A stretch of DNA of 64,000 bases, taken from the NCBI GenBank assembly GCA_001600695.1, contig BCKQ01000006.1:1089197-1153196 (forward strand), in the 5' to 3' direction. The notes below the pieces were generated by a model that did not search any database, was not told the origin of the DNA, and saw only the letters and a list, made by a program, of their open reading frames with translations. Source of the DNA: Ascoidea asiatica. Taxonomy: Eukaryota > Ascomycota > Saccharomycetes > Ascoideales > Ascoideaceae. A program made the translations under genes and the position numbers. Below, one piece after another: positions 55,661-64,000 of the stretch; position 1 is the stretch's first letter, and each line of letters opens with the position of its first letter.

Positions 55661-58561
55661 ATGGAAAATATTGAAATATGCAGTACTATTGATAAATTTT
55701 TCGAGAACAGACCTACTATTTTATATCCAATATATGTAAGTTCCGATATAACTATAGATGAAAGCACTTCACTCATAAGCAAAAGTAAAATAGATAAAAA
55801 GAATTCGAAATTAAATAATGATGATTTTGATATCGAAGTAGAGGCAATATACATTGATGTTTTAGATCCTATAAGTAAGAAGACTATAAATTTACCATGT
55901 ACTACAAATAAATGTTCTCATTTGCAGTGCTTTGATTTTTCCACTTTATTACAATATAATAACTATATTGATATTATAGAGCCTTTGGCTATTGAACATA
56001 AAAAAAATTCTTCACTCAGCTTAAAGGACCTTGTAAAAGCTAATTCAAAAGAAAAAATAAAGGAAAAGGAAAAGGAAAAGGAAAATAACATAGAGATTAA
56101 GAAACATGAAAAAAAAAGAGAAGATAATCAAACACCAGAAAAAAATAAAAGTATAAAGGAAAACCATAAAGAAAATCAAAATCAAAATCAAAAAGAAAAT
56201 CAAAATCTAAATGAAAGCGAAAACTTAAATGAAATTAAGAAAATAAAAGAAATTCAAGTTCAAATTAAATTTCAAAACGAGAAAGAAAATCACAAAGAAA
56301 AAAAAAATAAGTGTGAAAATAACAATGAAAATGAAAGCAAGCTTGAAAATCACAATAAAGATGAAAATAAAAATAAAAAAGAAGAAAAAAGTAGTGCAGA
56401 CTTTCCTAAAGGTAAATCAAAAAATAATGACCAGGAAAAACAAGAAGATAACTCAAACAATATCTCAAGTCAGAATTTGACTGGAAAATCAAACTCTCAA
56501 GTAGATACTACTTTATTATGCAATAAAAGTACTGATTTAAAGCATATTCCAAAAAAACTTAAAAAGGATTCAGCTCTTCCTCAAAAACAATGTCATCAAG
56601 ATAATATGATTTCTCTCAAAGAAACAAAATTAACCAATAAAGTTAATTCAAGGATAGATGAAAGGGATCATTTTCAATATAATGAAATAGATTTTAAATC
56701 TAATTTTATTGATCTACCTTTAAATTTTGCTCATAATAAACTCTCAAATGGAGTCATAAATAAAAATTTAACTTATTCTGACATTATAAATAAAAATATT
56801 AAAAAGATAAATAAAAAATATGATTTTTTGAAAATAGCAAATAATTCAAATTACTCGAAGTTCATTGAAAAAAGTTTACTAATTGAAAACAAAAACTTTA
56901 AACTAAAATTAGGTAAATATAAATCAAAAAATTCATTTTATATTAATAGATCATTAATCGAATTAATCAATAAATTTAATAATTCTATTAAAAATTATTT
57001 TGATGAGTTAGTTAAAAAATTAGATGATTTACAAAAAGAAGAAATTGAATATTACTCAAATAGTTATGAATATTTGAAACTTTTAGATGATATAACTCAA
57101 TTAAAAAAATCAAAAGTTGATAAAGAAAATAATTCACAAAAGGAGGGTGGAGTTCTTTTAGACAAGGAAATAAAAATTAAAATGAAAGAAATAAATAAAA
57201 TCATTAAAACATTGAAAAAATCAGTCAAAAATTTTGAGAAGTTATATGATAGTATATTTAAGACTAACATAAAATGTACAATGTATAACAATGGAAGTTT
57301 AAATAGTGAATTAGTCAATTTGAAATTAAACGATTTAAAAATGGAAGATATTGATAAAGATGTAAGAGAAATCTCATCATTATTTTCATTTTATGACACT
57401 TATGCCAATAAAATATCTGATTACAATAATACAGATTTTGGATTTACAGTAATTTCACCATTATATTTAAAATGCCCAATTTGTGATAAAAAATTTAATT
57501 TATTTAAAGATTTAAAAATTGGTTTTAATATGATAAACTTTTTAGTATTCGATAAGTTTATAGAAAATGAAAAATATAATAAAGTTGTAAAAGTTAATGG
57601 AGATGGATATTGGGAAATAATAAAAGATAACACGAAAAAAGATAAAGATAAAGATAAAGATAAAGATAAAGATAAAGTTAAAGATAAAAATGAAGATAAT
57701 GATAATGATAATGATAAAAATAAGGAAAATTATAATGATAATGAGAAGGATATTGGAAAGGACTTAATAGATAATATGGAAGAAGGGCAGGAAGAAGTAT
57801 ACAATGGGAAAAACAACAAAGTGTGGGGTCCTACTGGAAAAGACATAGAGCATTCGATTTTGATTGAAGATTTTGATGAAAGTCAAAATAATTATTGTAG
57901 TGATGAAGTTAAGATTTATGATAATGATATGAAAAGTTTCAATAGTCAAAACGAAAATTATAAAAGAGATAAAATAAATAAAAAAAGAAAAAGAATAGAT
58001 GAGAAAAGTTTAAAATCAGAAATAGCATTTGAATCTGTTGATGAATTTGGCGTTAATAAAATTGGTAAGACTGATAAAACTGATAAAATCGGCAAAATTG
58101 ATAAATTTTTAGTAAAAGGATTAAAAAATACTAAAAGAACCAAACCGAATATTGATTTAAGTAAGATCAAAATTACTACACTTGAAAACGCATTAAATAA
58201 GAATTTGGATAAATTAAAGAAATATGAAGATTTATTCAAGGAAGATTCAAATAAAGGATTAAAATCAGCAAAGAAAAATGACGATGACGATGACGATGAC
58301 GATGACTATGACTATGACGATGACTACGAAGAAGAATATGATGATCAGTATGATGAAGAATATGGGACAGATTATGACAACGGAATCACATTTTTAGATT
58401 TTTCAAAATCAAATTCAAAGGAAGGTTATGTTCCTTTAGATGATGGTTTAGACTTTGAAGAATTGGGAATAATGGGTTATAAAGGAAAAGGAGTATTTAA
58501 GCTGAAGTCTGCATTTTATCAAGCTGGATCTTCAAAAGATGATCCTTTCATTATTGATTGA
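55661..58561 (+). CDS. Siz/PIAS-type SUMO E3 ligase with interrupted SP-RING
   Basis: 966 residues. The first half of an SP-RING is at about 66-103: IDVLDPISKKTINLPC, then KCSHLQCFDFSTLLQYNN, with C85, H87 and C90. The second half appears only at about 600-655: LYLKCPICDKKF (C605, C608), the leucine-rich follow-up, and VNGDGYWEII, the DGxW hallmark of Siz proteins. The ~495 residues in between are highly charged (Lys/Glu/Asn) in the first part and helical-looking in the second. The C-terminus is acidic and ends PFIID, a plausible SUMO-interacting motif. SAP and PINIT domains of Siz1/Siz2 are not present. If it folds, the ring is built from two distant parts. The exact ortholog is unclear, so I give no symbol. 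Confidence 0.75.
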   Translation: MENIEICSTIDKFFENRPTILYPIYVSSDITIDESTSLISKSKIDKKNSKLNNDDFDIEVEAIYIDVLDPISKKTINLPCTTNKCSHLQCFDFSTLLQYNNYIDIIEPLAIEHKKNSSLSLKDLVKANSKEKIKEKEKEKENNIEIKKHEKKREDNQTPEKNKSIKENHKENQNQNQKENQNLNESENLNEIKKIKEIQVQIKFQNEKENHKEKKNKCENNNENESKLENHNKDENKNKKEEKSSADFPKGKSKNNDQEKQEDNSNNISSQNLTGKSNSQVDTTLLCNKSTDLKHIPKKLKKDSALPQKQCHQDNMISLKETKLTNKVNSRIDERDHFQYNEIDFKSNFIDLPLNFAHNKLSNGVINKNLTYSDIINKNIKKINKKYDFLKIANNSNYSKFIEKSLLIENKNFKLKLGKYKSKNSFYINRSLIELINKFNNSIKNYFDELVKKLDDLQKEEIEYYSNSYEYLKLLDDITQLKKSKVDKENNSQKEGGVLLDKEIKIKMKEINKIIKTLKKSVKNFEKLYDSIFKTNIKCTMYNNGSLNSELVNLKLNDLKMEDIDKDVREISSLFSFYDTYANKISDYNNTDFGFTVISPLYLKCPICDKKFNLFKDLKIGFNMINFLVFDKFIENEKYNKVVKVNGDGYWEIIKDNTKKDKDKDKDKDKDKVKDKNEDNDNDNDKNKENYNDNEKDIGKDLIDNMEEGQEEVYNGKNNKVWGPTGKDIEHSILIEDFDESQNNYCSDEVKIYDNDMKSFNSQNENYKRDKINKKRKRIDEKSLKSEIAFESVDEFGVNKIGKTDKTDKIGKIDKFLVKGLKNTKRTKPNIDLSKIKITTLENALNKNLDKLKKYEDLFKEDSNKGLKSAKKNDDDDDDDDDYDYDDDYEEEYDDQYDEEYGTDYDNGITFLDFSKSNSKEGYVPLDDGLDFEELGIMGYKGKGVFKLKSAFYQAGSSKDDPFIID

Positions 58562-60394
58562 ATTAATTTTGAAACCTTGATAAAATAAATTTTTGATTCT
58601 TTGTATTTAGTTTATTTGTATTTTAATTTGAAAATTAATTGAAAAAATTTATGTAAAATTAAGGTAAAGGTACTTTGCACAATACTACAGCGCTGCACAT
58701 TTAGATTATTAAGAATAACCCAAAGTTAAATACTGTGAATTTAAAACCAGGGTCCTGGAACATGCATGATAGAGTTAACGCCTGTGCAATATGTATATAT
58801 TTCAAAGAAACGGATGTGTTTTAATTTTACTTTCCCAAAATTTCGTGAACATTTATTGGCTTCCTGGAGTACCTATATCAAAAATTAATCTTCAATAATT
58901 TTGCTAAACTGGAACATATTTGCATCTAAATATTTTCAACAACCTTGTAAACCGTAAATGTCACATTAAAAGTTGTTTTTAACCAAGATTAATTGGAATT
59001 CTCTGATATATCACTTACTGGGAAAAGAATACATCTTAGTTACTCACCCAAAGAACCTTTGAAAGATTAAAGTTGAAACCCATACTGTATTTAAGAAGAA
59101 GCCCAAAAGTTAAAAGCCTTCCGAGGGGGTGGACTGTAGGCGGAAAATCTCTCACTCCAGAAAATACATTTTGATGTTGAAAATAGCCGGCTGTTCCTAC
59201 AAGTTACCAAGACTTGGCGCAGCTAAAATATTTACAACTTATGCAACACACACTCAAATCCAAATCGGGACACCTTTCTCTTAACTTTCAGCCAAAAAGC
59301 GTGTATGAAGCATGTTTGCGTGCAATGAAAAAACTATGCGCTAGCAACTAAAAGTTGATTTTACGGTATTGCAGCTTAGTACAGTCTTATTGAACCTGAA
59401 ATAACTTGGGTTCAAAAAAGAGGGTACCAGATCATGTGAACATACATTGTTATTGTTTCAGGAGCCCTGTAAATTTCGGAACACTGGTGTAGTGGACAAG
59501 GGAATAGTTACCGGTCCCTGTTGTTTGACGCGCCATGTCGAGCCTCGAAGGAGCCCTAAAAAGCCCAAAAGAACCCGCGAGGATCTAGATTTTGGAACCC
59601 AGGAAGAAAGCAGAGAAAGTAGAGATAAAAAGAGTCAGGCAGGTAGTATTACTACAATAGTATTAGCTTTCTGCCGTTACAAAAACGCTTTCAATAACGT
59701 TACTTGTTCCAGTGCGCCAGTATCACCGATATCTGGGATCTGTGTTGCCATACTCCAGAGCATGCTGGACAGGATCTATCAGAGTATTGGTGTATTATGA
59801 TAGTACTGAAGTATATTTGTGCTGAATCGACTACTGACTGGTAATGTTTTCGTAGTTGAAAAGTGTGAGGTAGTTTCAATCATTACCAGAACTTCACCTG
59901 GAAGAATTATTATTCTTCAAAGAACAGTGCAAAGTTATTCAGTTGAAAAAATCACCATCACCACAATCAGAAAAATTAGATTCAATATCTTTGTTATTAG
60001 TATTCCACAACGTTCTTGCTTCCTGGTTCTTGTTTCCTGCTCGTTTACTTTTCATTTTTATATTCATTTTCTTTTTCTTTATACTTTTCCCAAATCTTCC
60101 GTAGTATATGAGTTTGTCAATCTGATGAAATTTTCAAGATCCGAAAATAAAATTATCATATACGGTATAAACTGTATTATATTATAGATTAAATATATAT
60201 ATCGAAGATTCTCTAAATATTCATTATAAATCAGTTTCATTATTTTAAAACAATTGTCACTAATTAACACACTTCTTTCACATACTACGTATAATATTAC
60301 TAACAAGTACTACTGTATATTCTAAACTGTTACCTGTTACCTGTTACCTGTACTGAAGAGTTTCTGTATTAGTTTTCTTCTTTTTCAAATTGGA
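58562..60394. other. Intergenic region before the proline-rich coiled-coil gene
   Basis: A 1.8-kb gap. About 59090-59780 is GC-richer than its surroundings, with TACCGGT near 59511 and ATAACGTTAC at about 59694-59703. Three direct copies of GTTACCT lie at about 60330-60351, shortly before the next start codon. The open frames at 59447-59800 and 59819-60187 show no family resemblance and no homopolymer pattern like the real genes here, so I leave them uncalled. Confidence 0.5.
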
Positions 60395-63244
60395 ATGGTT
60401 TCTCCCGTTTCTCATAAATCTCAGGCTCATTTTCAATTAAACAATCTCAATCTCATTAATAAAACAATCAACACTAATACTAATAGTAATACTGATAGTA
60501 ATTTCAAGAATATGGAAGAACAACTACACTCTCAAACTAATATTATCAATAATAATAACAATATTAATAATAATAATAGTAGTAGTAGTATTACTAATAA
60601 TAATAATAATAATACCCAAAATACCTCTGGAGATATTAGTAAATATTCCCCTTCTAATTCAAATAAATCTTCAACTCCTCGTTCAATTCAACATCCTCCT
60701 CATAAAAATTATTCAAGTTTTAGCAATTCAATAATAACTCAATCTCCTCCAACAAATCAATCTTCAATTAGAAATCCGAGTAATCCAAATTCAGTACCTT
60801 CAACCCCAAATAATAAAGAAAAATTTGATCTAAGTTTAAATACTTTTGATGATTCTTCAACTAAAAGATCTGGTCTAAAACAAACTTCTTTAGAAAAAGT
60901 AATAAAGCCTGGTAGAAGGTATAAACCTGTTGGTTCACTTTCAACTATTGCAACAAATCTGATTCCTAATTCGAATATCAATCAAAATCAAAATCAAAAT
61001 CAAAATTTTCCTCAGCCTTTGAATCTAAATCAACATACAATGTCACATCCAAGTCAACACTCAAATATAAATATGAATATGAACCCCAATATGAATTTTA
61101 GTAGAATAACTAGTATGTCTTCAAATCAAAATCAGTCGACTTCGCAACTGCAAATGCCTAACCAAATGCAAAATTATAACAACAATAGTAATAATGGTGT
61201 TCCTCCTCCACCTCCTCTTCCTCTACCCCTTCCTTCTTCAAACATGTCAAGACAGGGCGCTCCTCCTCCAGTAACTAGATATACTGGCCCTCCTTTGAAT
61301 ATAATGCCTATAAAAAATGCATCAAATCAATCATACTCTCAGCCATACTCCCCAATAACTCCGTTTACTCCAAATAGAAAAAATTTTCCAATTCCTATAC
61401 AAATTAATCATCGTAATAATTCAAATCAAAATTTTAATCAAGCTTATCATTCAAATAATTCAAATCATAGCATTTCTATCATTCATAATCATAATAATAG
61501 TGATAATAGTACCAAGAGTAATAGAGTTGAATTTAATTCAATTAATGAAGATCACATCAAAGAAATTTCAAACTTAAAGTCTGAAATTGAAAAATTAAAT
61601 CAATTAATTCTTGATAAAAATTCTTTGATCAAAACTCAAGAAGAAAAATATAATCATAATATTGAAGAAAAAGAAAAACAATATAAATTAAACTTGAAAG
61701 AACATGAAAAAGAATTTAATGAAAGACTTGAAAATAATGATGAATCTTTCAATTTAAAAATTAAACAAAAAAATAATGAGATTGAAAAATTAAAAAAAGA
61801 TATTATCAATAATACTTCAAAAGCTAAATTGAAAAGAATGACAACTCAAACGTTTTCAAGAATTGAACCTAATAGACATAAAAACAATGAAAATAAATCG
61901 TCTCAAGAATTATTAGAACAAATTGCGTTATTAGAAAAACATAATAAATTATTAAAAACAGATTTGGCTTATAAAAACAAGGAAATGCTCAAAAAGATTA
62001 ATGAAGTTAATAATATTAAAATCAAATTAAATAATCTCAAAATTAATATGAAATCAGCTGATATCACAATCAATCAATTAGAAATTGATCATCATAGAGC
62101 TAAACAAGAATTGAGCTCAAAAAATCTTTTAGTTTCAAATCTTGAAAATAAGTTATCAAATTTTATTAATCTAAATTTGGATGACTATAATAATATTGAA
62201 GAAAAACTAACAGATATTTATTATTTTTTTGAATTTTTTATTAAATCTGCAACAAAATTCTTAAACTATGCGTTTATGAAAGAAATTTATAATTTAATAT
62301 CACATAAAAGTTTTTCATCATTTTCTTCAACAGATCAAAGAAACAGAAAATTCACTGGTCCTCATAATTCATATGATTCTGATGACATAGTGATAGACAA
62401 GGAACTAGAAACTATGAAATTGAAGTTATCAATGATGCAATTTGATCAAAGATTGGTTGATATATTCAAGGAAGTTTCAACTAAATTAGAAATTAACTCG
62501 CCCCAATCATCTACTTCATCTTCGAACTCATCAACTGATAACTCATTATTTACAACAAATTCAAATATCAATTCTAATAGCAGAAATAGCAGCTCAAATA
62601 TTAATTCAAACCCTAACTCAAACTCAAGTTCAAATATTATTTCACCTACAAGTTCTCAATCAACTCTTGATTATTCTAGATTAAAAACATTCAATCAAAA
62701 AATGAAAGATACCAGAAGAACAAACACAATAAGTGTTCGTAATTATAATAAAAGTTTTAATCAAAATCTAAATAGTAAAAAAGCGTCATTTAGAAATTCC
62801 AGTATTAACTTAAATATTGTAAAAGGAAGTAATAATTTATTAAGTTCTAAAAATATTATGACAAACGAATTAGCTAAGTTATCAAATGATGATTTGTTAA
62901 AAATAGCACTAAATGATCTAAAACTTGAATTTCAAACACATGCAGACAAAAATTTTTCAAAATTAAGCTTATTGCAAAAAGCATTGGAGCAAGAAAGAAT
63001 GTTACTACAAAAATTAATACAATCGAAGACCATAAGTGAAGAAGAAAGGAAAAAAGCAAAAGCTCTACTAAAATGTAGAAAGGAGGATAATGAAAATATT
63101 AAATCAAAAAACAACAAATCAATTAAAAAGAAATCATCTTCAAATTATGGTTCATTAGATGCTCGAAAAGGATTGAATTTAATATCAATTGTACCTTGTA
63201 AATTTATCCCTCCTGTTATATCTTCTACTGCTATTAAAGTGTAA
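60395..63244 (+). CDS. Proline-rich, coiled-coil protein of unknown function
   Basis: 949 residues; I do not recognise it. Residues 1-130 are Asn/Ser-rich. A conserved-looking patch KVIKPGRRYKPVGSLSTIA lies near 168-188. A proline run (PPPPPLPLPLP) near 272-282 and PPPVTRYTGPP near 290 could bind SH3 or profilin-type partners. About 385-600 is a long predicted coiled coil (Lys/Glu/Leu heptads, for example EISNLKSEIEKLNQLILDKN). A compact hydrophobic segment follows (about 605-640, IYYFFEFFIKSATKFLNYAF). A second charged helix lies near the C-terminus. The architecture suggests a cytoskeletal or polarity scaffold, but this is inference only. Confidence 0.7.
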   Translation: MVSPVSHKSQAHFQLNNLNLINKTINTNTNSNTDSNFKNMEEQLHSQTNIINNNNNINNNNSSSSITNNNNNNTQNTSGDISKYSPSNSNKSSTPRSIQHPPHKNYSSFSNSIITQSPPTNQSSIRNPSNPNSVPSTPNNKEKFDLSLNTFDDSSTKRSGLKQTSLEKVIKPGRRYKPVGSLSTIATNLIPNSNINQNQNQNQNFPQPLNLNQHTMSHPSQHSNINMNMNPNMNFSRITSMSSNQNQSTSQLQMPNQMQNYNNNSNNGVPPPPPLPLPLPSSNMSRQGAPPPVTRYTGPPLNIMPIKNASNQSYSQPYSPITPFTPNRKNFPIPIQINHRNNSNQNFNQAYHSNNSNHSISIIHNHNNSDNSTKSNRVEFNSINEDHIKEISNLKSEIEKLNQLILDKNSLIKTQEEKYNHNIEEKEKQYKLNLKEHEKEFNERLENNDESFNLKIKQKNNEIEKLKKDIINNTSKAKLKRMTTQTFSRIEPNRHKNNENKSSQELLEQIALLEKHNKLLKTDLAYKNKEMLKKINEVNNIKIKLNNLKINMKSADITINQLEIDHHRAKQELSSKNLLVSNLENKLSNFINLNLDDYNNIEEKLTDIYYFFEFFIKSATKFLNYAFMKEIYNLISHKSFSSFSSTDQRNRKFTGPHNSYDSDDIVIDKELETMKLKLSMMQFDQRLVDIFKEVSTKLEINSPQSSTSSSNSSTDNSLFTTNSNINSNSRNSSSNINSNPNSNSSSNIISPTSSQSTLDYSRLKTFNQKMKDTRRTNTISVRNYNKSFNQNLNSKKASFRNSSINLNIVKGSNNLLSSKNIMTNELAKLSNDDLLKIALNDLKLEFQTHADKNFSKLSLLQKALEQERMLLQKLIQSKTISEEERKKAKALLKCRKEDNENIKSKNNKSIKKKSSSNYGSLDARKGLNLISIVPCKFIPPVISSTAIKV

Positions 63245-63656
63245 AAAGAAGTTTTTGTTTTTATCAATTTTGTTAATGTTATAGATGCCAAATTATAAAT
63301 TATAAATTAAAGATTATAAATTATAAACTATAGATCACAAATTATAAAATATTGAATATGAGATATAAACCATAAATGATAAATGATAACTTGTACTAAG
63401 GATTGTACTGTTGATTCTAATAGTGATTCTGATGATAATCATTTGAAAATTATATGATAATAAATGTAAAGATAATTATATGATATTAATTCTAAAAATA
63501 ATTATTAAAAAAGTCAAGGCTTTATGGTGTCTGTGGATGATTTGACTATACAAATTGAAAGATTTTGTATTTTTATTGCTAAGTCCCACCCTTTTCTATT
63601 TTTCCGACCCCGAATAAATTTCACATCACCTGCCTTGTAAACTTTTCCTTTCCGCG
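63245..63656. other. 3' flank of the coiled-coil gene
   Basis: AT-rich, with a degenerate AAATTATAAA-type repeat at about 63290-63400. No gene. Confidence 0.5.
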
Positions 63657-63892
63657 CTGATTGTAGTTCGAACGAAATATCTAATTATTACTAAGAAGAT
63701 ATCTAATTCAAATTATAAACAATTGTTAATTAAAATATAAAATATATAGAAATTATATAAAAAATATGGGAGGTAAGTGCCCTATTTATATTAGTGGAAA
63801 ATAGGAGCGGGTAACCCAGCTTAAGAATAAATTTGTAAATTTAGTATGTGAAAGTTCACTTCCCATACTTAAGAAAAGAAATAAAATAAAGT
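63657..63892 (+). repeat. Dispersed repeat, copy B (236 bp)
   Basis: Reverse-complement partner of 31072-31289, nearly identical. It carries 18 extra bases (63807-63824) that contain the core CGGGTAA, which is a Reb1-type site (TTACCCG), and the small palindrome GGGTAACCC. Without these 18 bases the two copies have the same length. It directly abuts the 17-bp minisatellite that runs off the window. Confidence 0.92.
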
Positions 63893-64000
63893 TGGATGAC
63901 AGTTGATGTCGGATGACAGTTGATGTTGGATGACAGTTGATGTTGGATGACAGTTGATGTTGGATGACAGTTGATGTTGGATGACAGTTGATGTTGGATG
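63891..64000 (+). repeat. 17-bp minisatellite (start of a longer array)
   Basis: Six and a half copies of the unit GTTGGATGACAGTTGAT, identical except one C for T in the second copy. The array continues past the window edge, so its true length is unknown. Confidence 0.96.

Noticed and set aside
55661-58561. Intein interpretation of the SP-RING insertion
   Set aside because: The insert lacks a Cys/Ser start, the His-Asn end and homing endonuclease blocks expected of inteins; it is charged low-complexity plus helix.
59447-60187. Two consecutive open frames (117 and 122 codons)
   Set aside because: No motif, no typical Asn-rich composition of real genes here, and a GC-rich background explains the openness.

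Overview
This is a stretch of nuclear chromosome from an ascomycete budding yeast (Saccharomycotina). The evidence is about twenty tightly packed protein genes with clear Saccharomyces cerevisiae counterparts, nearly all intron-less. The one clear intron, in MZM1, has a perfect TACTAAC branch point. Two Zn2Cys6 regulators are present, and a Ty1/copia retrotransposon is primed from initiator tRNA-Met. The DNA is very AT-rich and the proteins carry long Asn/Ser runs encoded by trinucleotide microsatellites. I could not fix the genus: CTG codons are rare and I found none at a diagnostic conserved position, so the nuclear genetic code is not settled here. I saw no tRNA, rRNA, CRISPR or bacterial-type feature.

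Layout. 1-9.5 kb: 5' part of TPS2 (-), SMF1-type metal transporter (+), a degenerate PQ-loop membrane protein (-), and the Dot6/Tod6 ribosome-biogenesis repressor (-). 10.6-17.7 kb: a complete but decayed copia element with about 895-bp LTRs and a 5-bp target duplication. 19-30.8 kb: SAS3 (-), PIN4 (-), SED5 (-), PPQ1 (+). 31.6-36.5 kb: an unassigned Zn2Cys6 regulator and a broken CDC55 pseudogene. 37.8-49.6 kb: SEF1-like regulator (+), PRX1 (-), a single-C2H2 protein (+), TPT1 (-), MZM1 (-, spliced). 50-63 kb: CWC25 (+), COQ6 (-), CKB1 (+), a Siz/PIAS-type SUMO ligase with a split SP-RING (+), and a proline-rich coiled-coil protein (+). The last 350 bp hold a dispersed repeat, inverted relative to a copy at 31 kb, and the start of a 17-bp minisatellite.

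The genes are not an operon or a cluster. They cover ordinary cell functions: trehalose synthesis, metal uptake, chromatin, secretion, RNA processing, quinone synthesis and phosphorylation. Two local orders recall the left arm of S. cerevisiae chromosome II: TOD6-SAS3-PIN4 (YBL054W/052C/051C) and SEF1-PRX1 (YBL066C/064C). The retrotransposon sits inside the first block.

The most unusual items are the SUMO ligase whose zinc-binding SP-RING is interrupted by about 500 residues, the recently decayed CDC55 copy, the near-identical inverted repeat pair with an 18-bp indel carrying a Reb1-like core, and a recurring GTAACGTTAC palindrome in intergenic regions.
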